From Saccoglossus kowalevskii (taxonomy: Eukaryota > Hemichordata > Enteropneusta > Harrimaniidae), in the NCBI RefSeq assembly GCF_000003605.2, contig NW_003131863.1, positions 365,030-429,029 on the forward strand: a DNA stretch of 64,000 nt. Reading direction: 5' to 3'. The first letter of the stretch is position 1, and the number at the start of each line of letters is the position of its first letter. Of the stretch, positions 11,116 through 21,800 are shown in pieces. A program made the translations under genes and the position numbers. A model generated the notes under the pieces. That model saw only the letters and a list, made by a program, of their open reading frames with translations. It had not been told where the DNA came from and made no database searches.

Positions 11116-12655
11116 AGTCAGTGATCCAAAATGAACAGCTCCAAGCAGAAAAAGAATTTCGGACATGTACAAACTAGCTATACTACATGTATACGCCCAG
11201 TATGCATTGTCTAATACAATCATACATAGTTAAGATTGTCTTCTGGGGCAAAAATGTCAACCATCAGCGGTAATTACCATTATTAAATGTTATTATTATG
11301 TTATTACTAATTACTGAATTCGAACACGAAATAAATGACTCTCTGTTCAAAGCGTATCTTATGTATCTTTATAGTGCATTCGATGAGTGTGTGACGCACG
11401 GGTAATACATATTTTCTGGATTCTACTGCAATTCCATTCCAGACATTACGAATCGATGGACTCACGGTGATTCAAAATGATTGGAATTCGTTCTACGTGC
11501 AAGAAATCAAAGGTTTCTGCTTAGCTGATTTGAACATATCATTTGCGAAATTATATCATGTGGAAAAAGTACCCAAGCGAATCCAACTGTAAACAAAAGC
11601 ACTTACGTAAATAATTATATTCAAATATTATATGTACTTTGCTTGAGCTCGTATTACCATTTGAAACAAAATAAGCGTTCAGTGGTCGTATGCTTAACGA
11701 AAATAAAGTAATATGTATTTGTCAAATGCTTATATAATTATATTTTCATTACGTAGATCCATAGAAAAATGTCAATATTATTTCGTTATTATTTCTCAAC
11801 TAGGTTAGAACTGTGGAAGATATGAAATTCGCGAATGTCCGATATTCAATATAGTAACTTGCATGTATCTAGTGTTGATGATCCAAATCAAGAAGTTTTT
11901 GTACGTATTTATATGTAGTGCAGTATCTCCCTTATCGACAAAGCCCTGTTGTTAGTGAAAGCCCTATTGACAACCTCGGGCAATCTTCTTCGCATTAGGC
12001 AAGGTTGTTCCGTTAGTTAATGTGCACAGAGGACAGGAGCAGCACACATAGCCCACAGTTTCCCGGGTGGACGTGTGACTGCCAAATAGAATTGCCGCAG
12101 GGGGAAAGGGGACACGTTGTACTGTTTTTATTTTCACTACTGAGTGAGAAGCCGACAGACATGCTATTCCCACACGTTATGTCTACCTCATATATGTTGC
12201 ATCATTGGTTACTCTTGACATTTATTAGTCGAGCCGATGAAGGAAACGGCGTGCTGCATAGCAATGGAGCGTGAAATTGCACGTGGGAGTGCAATGACAT
12301 ATGCAATTCTTTTATGGACTCACTTCTATCACCCTATTCAACAACTTCCCATTCACGATCGAGTCTACTGCTAAATGTTTCTGAATGTTTTTTTTTCTTT
12401 GAGAACACATAAGCTATTAAATTGATTTAAATACATTGCCCGTAGTATTAATGCATAACTGTAGATTAAATCAGGCTTTATAACTATATGCAATTCAATT
12501 TTCAAGAGCTTAGATAATATTGCCGGTGTCAAATATAAAGTGGGGGAAATGTTTAGCTCGTTACAAGACACGTGGTTGGTCACCGACAAATAGCGTAGTT
12601 CTGACTAGCATTGTGATATATATAGTGAACATATTTTTCTAATAATAAGCGTGTT
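11116..12655. other. Unique non-coding DNA
   Basis: No gene was recognised. A slightly GC-richer patch at 11960-12280 has open frames of 69 (minus) and 84 (plus) codons. Neither resembles a family I know. Confidence 0.5.
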
Positions 12656-12735
12656 TCATTCTCCACCATCTTTTCGTCTACTATTGCAAATATCATGGTT
12701 ACATGGCAAGGCAAACAGTGGATGAGATGATTGTA
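12656..12735. repeat. Possible fragment of the ATGGCCGCC foldback family
   Basis: The stretch GCAAATATCATGGTTACATGGC followed by AACAGTGGATGAGA resembles the centre of the element at 38047, which reads TTCAAATACCATAGTTACATTGC then AACAGTGAGAGAGA. The arms of the element are not recognisable here, so the assignment is tentative. Confidence 0.4.
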
Positions 12736-12764
12736 GAGGTTGGTACATGTGGTGCAAAATAAAG

Positions 12765-12799
12765 TCTCTCTCCCTCACTCTCACTCTCTCTCCCTCTCG
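12765..12799. repeat. CT-rich microsatellite
   Basis: Pyrimidine-only tract made of imperfect TCTC and TCCC repeats. Confidence 0.8.
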
Positions 12800-13451
12800 T
12801 GCAAGGAATTCAAATATATGATGCATGCAATTTCATTTTTAATTATATTACTTATTTTTCCAGTACAATGATGATCGGACACGTTTTGTCAGGCTTACAC
12901 GGAAATCAATGCTTCTTAGTTATGTTGTACATATCATTCTCATTCAGTTTATTGTATAAATGATTACACTGATAAGCGTGTCTGAACGTATTTTGCGTCA
13001 CAGGTAGCTTTCTTAATTATTTATTTACAGAAGCTATATACTATCACATAGCTGAGACAGAACAACTTATTTTAAAATCATTCGATTAATTCGCACCGCT
13101 GCAAAGAAAGACAAATCGTGAAATGTCTGCTTCTGAGACAGCTGTATGTGAAGGACGTACGAGTATTATTCTGTGTAGACACTTTGTATAAACAAAACGA
13201 AACAGGGAATATCAGTGGCCGCCGTGTTATTTGTATGACCATAGTCAGACTGTTGTGTTTTTTTCCCGTTTCGAATTTCAGCCGGATTAGAGTGCCGCAA
13301 AAGAAGCTTCTGAATTTGTTCAGATGCTCAAATGGTGTTAAAACGAACAATTCTTAGCTACCTATAGACGGATTGCGGGTTTCATTATCAGTTGTTTCCC
13401 GTTCCTGAGTACGTTATACAGTCTGCTGTCTCGTTCCAAGCCAGTTAATAA
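12800..13451. other. Unique non-coding DNA
   Basis: No gene was recognised. Frames of 90 (minus) and 79 (plus) codons overlap around 13078-13357 on opposite strands and look like chance. Confidence 0.5.
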
Positions 13452-13646
13452 TTAAATAATAACACGTGCTGGTGAGGGTAATATCACGATTTGTTGCCTG
13501 TCCAAGGGATGGTAGTCATGACCATAATATTGATGATGCCAGAGCCGAAGCCGATGGCATCATCAATATTATGGCCATGGCCAACAGCCCGAGGGCAGAC
13601 AACAAATCGTGATATTGCCCGAATAACCATGTGTTATTTATTTTAT
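13452..13646. mobile_element. Foldback element (family F1) with internal 19-bp hairpin, copy 1
   Basis: The left arm reads AATAATAACACGTG, then GGTAATATCACGATTTGTTG. The right arm reads CAACAAATCGTGATATTGCC, then CATGTGTTATT. They are near-perfect inverted repeats of about 45 bp. The centre holds a second palindrome: CCATAATATTGATGATGCC (13522-13540) is the exact reverse complement of 13556-13574. That inner hairpin is absent from the related copy at 14456. It is therefore either an insertion into this copy or a loss from the other. The short plus frame across the element is incidental. Confidence 0.85.
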
Positions 13647-14455
13647 CACATCAAACATGACAATCACATCTACCATACAACTCACACCCGCTCTCCCACA
13701 AAATAACAACACTTATATTTGAAGTATGCAATACTTTATTTTATCTACTATAACGAGTTTCACATTACTCAATAACATACATACATTGTTTGCTGAAAAA
13801 AAAAACACCCAGTAAATATTATTCTCAGCCACGGATGCTTTTTTTAGTAACCGTGTTTCAGCAGTGTGAGTCACTACATTTATCGAGAATAACATTTTTT
13901 AAATGAATTGAGAAATTCTCAAACACAAGTTATTCGATCACTCTACAGATACAAATGTCGTGGAAGTGACTGAAATTACTTTCTCGCGAACGTATCACAC
14001 ATATTCACAAGCCACACAGCTTTAGAGCGTTTTCGGTTAGCATCGGCGTGGAACGCGTAGAAATGCTCACAGCGTAGAACGCGCCGCAGCGACCCCGACT
14101 GCAACGTTTCAGTGGCAGCTTTGCCGTACATTTTTGTTAGTATAAGAAATATCCTAAATATCAAAACAGAGTATCTCACTTAATATCCATTCTGGCACGT
14201 TCACTGTCTATTTCGAATGGCTAAATTTCCTTCAAAACCTTTAACGCAACCCTAAGAACAACAGCGGCCGGGGCAGCACCAGTGCAGCGAACGACAATTT
14301 GTTATGCGTACTATTGTTGCGCAGTAGTTTTAGTTACGTCATTCATGTAATATCCACTTGGCGGGCAATATACCATGTAGTATCCATTTTTATTCAATGT
14401 CATGTGACCAAATCTCAACCAATCACAGCATGCGTAACAGCAGTGAGATGTGATA
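13647..14455. other. Spacer between two inverted foldback copies
   Basis: About 810 bp separates two related elements that lie in opposite orientation. It holds a GC-richer stretch at 14030-14110 and again near 14260-14300. No recognisable frame is present. Whether the spacer moved together with the flanking elements cannot be told from this window. Confidence 0.5.
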
Positions 14456-14587
14456 ATTAAATAATAACACATGGTTATTCGGGCAATATCACGATTTGTT
14501 GTCTGCCCTCGGGCTGTTGGTCATGGCCATCCCTTGGGAAGGCAACAAATCGTGATATTACCATCACAAGCATGTGTTATTATTTAA
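14456..14587. mobile_element. Foldback element (family F1), copy 2, inverted relative to copy 1
   Basis: The ends TTAAATAATAACACATG and CATGTGTTATTATTTAA are inverted repeats, and the arms continue through ATATCACGATTTGTTG for about 48 bp in total. The left arm matches the reverse complement of the right arm of the copy at 13452-13646 almost base for base. The centre, CTGCCCTCGGGCTGTTGG and CATGGCCATCCCTTGGG, also matches that copy in inverted order. The element lacks coding capacity. Confidence 0.85.
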
Positions 14588-15617
14588 CTAAAACCGTTCT
14601 GTAAATATGTACTCACCGCACCACAACATGAGAGGTAAATAACTAAATTGAAACACCGCGATATCCTGATTAAAGTTACATTCTTTTCTCTTATTTCGTT
14701 GTGTGTACAAGCTACTGACCGTGCGCGACAAAAAGCAACTACGAACGAGCCTGTAAATAGATGGCGTGATCGGACGCATCACCACGTGTATAAAATTCAC
14801 ACGAATGGTGTATTAGTCCCAACAAAGTTGCAAAATATGGTTTTGTGCCGATTCCACGTATTCTATTTTCACTTAAATAAGCCATGAAATTCCTTGACGT
14901 TGAAATATATAATTTAAGATTGCTAATATAATGATTCACATGGTGTTATTAATAACTGGGTTTCTATCACAGACAGTAGGGTAAAACGTTTAGCAAAGTA
15001 ATGCATGTAAGCCATGATAACATGTTCATCGATTTATACAATATATGGTAATCTTATTTACCCGATTAGTGTTGTAGGTGTCAATTGATTGTCCGGCTTT
15101 GACTTCATCAAACAAAGCCCGATGGAATTACATTCGTGACAATGCATACATAGCAGATAATGTAATTGAATTTTATTGATCACTACGGCATATACAAAAC
15201 TGCTAATGGAAAATGTACATTGGTTTTACATACAATTCTACAGTATGTTGATGATTGACAAGGGTATACATTTTATTTATGGTGCTGTGGTTCTAATAAA
15301 TTTATTTGTCCTCGTTCTACTGAAAACACGTTTTATTAGATCGTTATATGTTCTGTAGATTGGGATTCTGCAATGAATTGAATTGTTTGTCTCTCTAATT
15401 GACACGCTATACATGACCTTCTCCTAACCTTAGTTCAGAATGAATAATGCTAATGATATATGAGTGAACATATGATTTTCACGAGTCTGGCACGCTTTAT
15501 GCCAATGTAATGCTCATCTTTAATCACGTGACTTTAAGTTTCCGGTTTGAGAAAACGCATCATGACACATGAGCTAAAAAAAGTGAAGGATTTTCCCTTG
15601 TACATTATTTGCTTCAT
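14588..15617. other. Unique non-coding DNA
   Basis: No gene or repeat was recognised. Confidence 0.5.
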
Positions 15618-15775
15618 TTTTAACTCCGCTGTCGACTTTGTCGAGCGGAGCTTATCATATGAGTGATTGCCCGTCGTCGTCCGTAACAACGTTTTACTTT
15701 TTCGACTTCTTCTTGAAAACTACAAGCCTGTTTGCTTTGATACATATAAAATTCTTGAACCAATGAAAAGTTCTT
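15618..15775. repeat. Module repeat (family R2), head fragment
   Basis: It opens with the hairpin CTCCGCT...AGCGGAG (about 15626-15652), followed by CGTCGTCGTCCG and then TTTTTCGACTTCTTCTTGAAAA and ACAAGCCTGTTTGCTTTGATAC. The last part is closely matched at about 30470-30515. This looks like the 5' part of the modules present at 16495-16870 and 30425-30790. Confidence 0.65.
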
Positions 15776-16494
15776 GTTTAAAGTCACGTGGTATGTCATT
15801 TAAAGTTGAAAGCATTTTGCCTCCTAATTTCACGTAAATAAAAGAAAATATGAGAAAAAGCTTTTGCTAGGCATAGTTTCCTTTCAACTATTATATAGGT
15901 TATTGCCAATTTTTAAACGATTTTGATTCATGAAATATATTTTTAAAATCCTGGGATATTGAACAATCGCAGAATTACAAAGAATCATTGTCTGATAACC
16001 CAACTAATGCCATTGTACAGTATATTCATCGGGTGATATCTCTGTTTTCATATTTTCACAGAAAGACGTTGACAGTGTTAACCTAGTTGCCTATCTGTAT
16101 ATACACTAGGGTAAGTTATTTATGGCCGTATGTTATTTTCTTGATACTCGTCTTGATGAAGTAGTTAACATATTTTGAGACAAACCATTGTTTATGGGGT
16201 ATTTGTTTCTCGAGTATTAACTCCCTCCTGTGATGCACAAAAGAGTAGTCTCAAATTTATGGGTGTGATTGCGATCTACATTCATCTTAAGAACTATTTC
16301 GATGACACATGGCCTTGTGGAGGTATTTTCCAGAGTCTGTCTGTGCGTGGCATTTCTTATTATTTGTTCAATATTTGAGAACATCCTGCACAGCTCTATA
16401 CTAAAAAGATTTTTATGTTCACCCCACAAATGAAAAAATACAGCTCTCTTTGCAGCAATAACATGGATGTATTACTTCCATTGGCGGTTTACCT
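15776..16494. other. Unique non-coding DNA between module fragments
   Basis: No gene was recognised. It may include decayed parts of the neighbouring module repeat that I cannot align by eye. Confidence 0.45.
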
Positions 16495-16870
16495 AATATA
16501 CAAGTCGCTGACGTCTGTCGGCGTCCGCATCAACTACTTTTACTGATTGCTTCAGTATTATACGTATAGGTACTTCGGGTGGACCTCTATCAGATTTCTT
16601 TATTTTGTGACGATATTTTCAATTTTTTAATTTACATCAATATGTTTGCCATGTTTGGTAACAAGTGATGTTATTGACATATTGTTGAAACTGTCAGTCT
16701 TGCTGTTTTGGTATTATACATATAGGTACCTCAGATGAACCTCTCTCAGATTTGATCATTTTGTGATGATATCTTCAATTCCGTAATTGAAATGTGCATT
16801 GCAAACAGCTGAGCTATCTCAGCCGAGAGGCTGCTTGTAACACTCTCACTGAGCATTACATTACATTATT
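16495..16870. repeat. Module repeat (family R2), two tandem ~180-nt modules
   Basis: Two diverged modules follow each other. The first has TATTATACGTATAGGTAC, GGGTGGACCTCTATCAGATTT and GTGACGATATTTTCAATT. The second has TATTATACATATAGGTAC, ATGAACCTCTCTCAGATTT and GTGATGATATCTTCAATT. The second ends in ATTGAAATGTGCATTGC, then GCCGAGAGGCTGCTTGT. The same order, including the terminal GCCGAGAGGCTGCTTGT, occurs at 30425-30790. The class is unknown and no coding frame is seen. Confidence 0.75.
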
Positions 16871-18490
16871 TGTATTTTGTTACCTTGTAAATTATTCTTG
16901 TATGATTGGCCCTTTATTGATGTCAACAACCACATCAATCTCCTTTGCAGTTAGTATCTGTATGTATGTATATGTGTCTGTCCGTCTGTTCCACTGGAAT
17001 CTCAATAAGCAATTCAATCATCGGATTTCAATAAAACTTTGAAATACATGTACATTAATTACCTTACTCGCATAAATTATTAGTATGCAATTTTCTTATA
17101 TCTCAATAACCAATTATTCAATTTATATTTGGCTTATGGACGCTTGGGATTAAAAGGACTGCAAACTACAGACGCATAATGAAATGCGAGTTTTTTTAAT
17201 ACTGTGATAGCTTTCACATTGTGCATCCCAGAATTCAGATCTATCCTAAATTTCATATAAACTTTTTTTCACTGAAAGTTCTTTTTTTTAATTTTAATAA
17301 TCACCTGAACTATCTGGCATGGGATGCATCAACTCATTCCTAACAATACTCAACCATGTTTTTGATGAATGTCTATGTACTATAAAGTGTATTTCTATTT
17401 AATAATTCAATTTTCAATTTTAATAAATAATATTACGCGTTCTTTGATTCTCACGATGTTCATTGTGTCTCCCGACATTTTAGATTGGTTGTACTTTATT
17501 ATGTGTTTTATGTGTCTTCGTTCCTTGCTCCCCCTCTCCATCTGTGCAGCAGAAGTGCTAGTCAGAGCGTTTGGTGAACTATATCATCCAGTAAAACTGT
17601 TTTAGTTATTCTCATATCTCTATTCGGGATCGCAGCGTATTCATATTATGAAAACTTTTATGCGCGCTCGAAAATATCAATACTACTTTTTGCACTACGA
17701 TAAGTTATGACCGTTAATAACCGTGAATAATCTTTAGGTATGCTCAATATTGCTTATACAATACATTTCCTATCATGCCCGGCTCTTTTTGGCCACATTT
17801 GTATAAAGGGATCTCATTACAGGGACATTCTCGAATTGATTGCTGTTAGTTACTGATACTTCTATGTTGGGTTGCGTTGCCATTCAAATGTGGGCAACAG
17901 CGGCCAAACTTATTATTGAAATGTATCAGCAATCAGAAGATTAGTCGACGAATCATTTGGATGAATGGGAGTCTGCATTCATATTTCAGAAGTGGTAAGA
18001 CGAGAGAGAGAGAGTAATAATGGAGCGAATAAAACGGCAGTAGTTGAATACAATTGCATTCCTAATCTATCATGTAAGGTATATGATAACACAATTTTAT
18101 AAATTGAATACGATATTCCTTGTACTGGGTCGTACTGATAACTCATACCTCAAGCACTTCCGCCGTATGACCTCGTGCGGCCGCAACATCCGTTTAGGAC
18201 CTCACTTCGTTAAGTGACATATCTCTGTGTGCCTGATGATGTTATTCTGATCACGTAACTAGAGTTGAATAGGTCAAGCTACTAGTACTCTTATTACAAG
18301 ACAAAACATATTTTACTGTAAAATATCACGGCTCTTCAAATTGAATAATCGTATTGTAAGTTTGTTTCTAAAGATACTGGCGTCTGTTTTGACAGATATG
18401 CGTAATTCTTGTATGTAGACGTTATATCAAGGGTTTCTAGGCTGAATGCTAAAGCAATGCAGTTATTTCACAATATATATTAACCTTTCA
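16871..18490. other. Unique non-coding DNA
   Basis: No gene was recognised. A short GA tract lies at about 18002-18014. A GC-richer patch at 18140-18220 contains CGTGCGGCCGCAAC but no recognisable feature. Confidence 0.5.
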
Positions 18491-18492
18491 AT

Positions 18493-18541
18493 AATATGAG
18501 GTTATTACAGGAATAACGGAGTAGCGGAGGTCAATGCGCGG
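18493..18541. repeat. Inverted head of the ~310-bp repeat
   Basis: AATATGAGGTTATTAC at 18493 is roughly the reverse complement of the GTAATAACCT motif at 18574-18585 inside the adjacent repeat. The head of this copy is therefore duplicated in inverted orientation, or part of its end is foldback. Confidence 0.45.
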
Positions 18542-18850
18542 CGTACTGTCTGAGTGCATACTATAAGGTATTCTCGTAATAACCTTAATTTGTATACATC
18601 TTTTCTTTCCAAGAATAGATCATAGGAATGACGAAACAGTTTAGAACAGTTTAGAACAGAATCAGCGAACTTCTTTGTGTGGAGTCCGGTCAAACCCTGG
18701 TGGCAGCCATGTTTGTTTTTATTATTAGAGGACGCTTACGCGCGTAATCATTCCATGTTTGGAATTCGCATTTCCTCATATGGTAGGATAAAAATATCGC
18801 AAAATTACGGCACGCTGTAACTTATGGCGTCACGATGACAGATGTATAAC
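18542..18850. repeat. Unclassified ~310-bp interspersed repeat, copy 3
   Basis: This aligns end to end with 8611-8930. Conserved blocks include ACATCTTTTC, TTTAGAACAG (tandemly duplicated here as CAGTTTAGAA), ATCAGCGAACTTCTTTGTGTG, CAGCCATGTTTGTTTTTATT, GCGCGTAATCATTCCATG and GATGACAGATGTATAA. On the minus strand the short frame with TKKFADSVLN is again present. Its function and class are unknown. Confidence 0.8.
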
Positions 18851-21800
18851 AATATAGAACATGCTAATCTGTTTAAGATCTCGTTAAACGTCGGCTGAAG
18901 TCCTGTGCTGTGTCTTTTGTGTTGATGTCTTTCAAGTTTTCTTCACTAATTCAATTGTCTCCTCATAGTCACCACAATATTTTTTTTTCTCAATACTTGC
19001 AGTATAAATAAATCCTTAATTTCCAGTCCCTACCAGACCAATACACAATAACAGCGCATATATTCGATTCAATGTTGAGTGTGCTACTTTTGTAAAATTT
19101 GATATTCCTTGAATGCTTGTTCGCTCTTTGTTTCGCTTAGAAGGGCTTTTGAAAATGCACAATAATATATCTTTGTAAAACTGGTCACGTGTCATATTAG
19201 ATTACTTGCGTCTTCCATAAATAAATTTCCTGTGAAAAATTAAAATTTTCATCTCTTTTATTTATAGTAGAATTATGTCAAATAAATCACGTTTTAGATC
19301 GAACAAACGTCGAACACGTTAGTAACTAATACTGGTTGGTGTTGTGGAGAATGTTACATTGTTACAAGGTAACAAAAACGTGTGTAACACTTTATATCAC
19401 ACATGTAACCACTCATTCTCTCGCGGCACTGTGTCACAATTTACGATTTGTACCCGTGACATACACAAGATGTACATGCCTTGGTTATCCGCAAAACAGC
19501 ACATGTGCACGTTTTTCTGTAACTGAAACCTATAAATACATTCATTATAGAGTCTAGATATTTTCCGTACAGTACAAAAGATGTAAATATAAGGAATGAT
19601 GTACATAATATCTCTTGTTAGAAAAGTTGAATTCGTGACTGCACGAATAAAACTATTTTATTGCGTATGCTTTTTTTTCAAAAATCAGAGGTCTTAGTTA
19701 AGGTCTTAAGTTAGTCTTACCTTACAGCTTCGCCTACGCATCTCGCAGTAACAATATTTCGTCAAGACGGATATAGTTCATTCTTAATATTGTCATGGAC
19801 GTGACGTGAATAAGTCGAACATTTTATCATTAAAAATTATGCATGTCACTCGGCTTAACAATTAATAATGATCGACAATTTATCAGTTTTGTTTCGTTTT
19901 ATTTTGTTTTTGTGCCGTTTTTACTCATATAACAGCAACAGTGCCTTAAATATACGTATTTACATGTTCATGAGTAAGTGCCTCGAAAACACGAACTTTG
20001 GTTTTGGAATGAGGACATGAATCGTCTCTTGCTCTTGCCAGTGTTTATAAGACTTGGTGCTTCAGGAGGATCACAAATAACAAGACAAGTTTGCATAAAC
20101 CAACGTTTTATTTGCTTTTGTATTTACTCTTTGATGCTGCAGTTGATGTAGCATTTTTGCAGCTTTTGGTAAATTTTATGCGCTATTTAAATATCCTGCA
20201 TGTTGTTTTCCAATGTTGGCGGATTTAATCAATAAAATCGTTCCAATCAATTATGGCACACTCCGATTGATTGGTTCCCATATATTGGAACCGCACTGAT
20301 TGGCATATTGCATTCGAATGTGAGTGTTTCATAGCTTTCTCAATCCAAATTTGACAAAGTAGTTCTCGCAACACATGACTGGGTGTACTTACACATTTCC
20401 TATCGACGGCACGCACGGCAAATAAAATAAGGCGCAATCCTTCAATTAATCATTCCGCTATATGAATGACGTGCTTTCCATTCCATAATATCATTCATAT
20501 TCCATATCTTTACATCAATGTTCTGCTTTTCTATGTCAAGTAGTACATATAGATTATGATTTTCTAACCAGATATAATGCTATTTATATTTTGTATGCCA
20601 CCTACACAAATACGTATTCCATAGTATACCCACAATTCACCACGATACCACGCGACGCACAAACAACTACCCTAATTCGATTTTATTATAAAATAGTATA
20701 ACATTACATTATCTATATTATTTTGCTGTACTCAACCAGTATTGCTTTATGGGGTCGCATATGCAGGGCATTTATGCAGGGAATCTGCATAGCAATTGGA
20801 CGTTAAATTCAATAATGAACAATCAGACAACATCAGGAAATACGCAACGTAAACAAAATATATAGTATATTTTTTTTACTCGAACGAACTTAAATAAAGC
20901 ATGTTATACGAATACTGTATGAACTGCTAAAATGTGTGACTAATGTATCCCTCAGCATAGATTTACATGCGTATACGTATTCTAAGGCATTGCGTTCTAT
21001 GCTACGCGTCATTCGAGTTGTGGACGTGAAACAAGCCAATATGGACCGCGTCATATCAAAGATATTTTTTTCCAAGGACCGCGCGTGTGTTGCCAAGACA
21101 GATACGAACACGAATTAACCAGACAATATATTCCCCATGACACTGGTACATAATCGGTTGTCAAGGCGGTTATCAGCACTGACAAGCTAATCATATTATC
21201 CGTTGATTAGACAGTTGAGTTGATCTACATTCCGGTAATTCAAACGCCGTAGTCTTGATATTGTCGGCCATACCCTTACCTTTTCAACGGTTCCTTCCTC
21301 ATAAATCTGACATTAGATACACTGTGTGGAGCTATATACGTCATATTGGTGTTTTCCATCCGCTAATCACTTTCACGGCCAGTGTTCAGCGTAATCATCT
21401 GCCTTTGATAGGCTGATTCCGGTACGGTTAACTTATTTGAATGCATATCAATGTCACGACAAGCACCCTAGAAGTAATATGCACTGGGTTGAACTGTTGG
21501 GGACTATCGATTATTTACCATGATCTATCCAAACACAGATATATAATTAAGATATCTTGGTTTACGGGCATATGTGAATCAATTTAAATGTGCTGACTTA
21601 GATCGACTCGATTTAATCATTTGGTATCCTGTTACCCTTCAGTTACTGTGCCCTATTGCCCCATGGTGACGTCATTAACGCGATTGCGGTCGAAAGGCTA
21701 ATTGCTTGTCATTGATTCAACGAAACGTGTATTCCAATCTGCATGTATTAGAGTTGTCTTACGAATTCATTTCGTAGATCAGACTGTCAAACCGTTCATT

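Noticed and set aside
11964-12274. Opposed frames of 69 and 84 codons in a slightly GC-richer patch, the minus one with a CxxC pair
   Set aside because: No recognisable domain, and both strands are open over the same bases.
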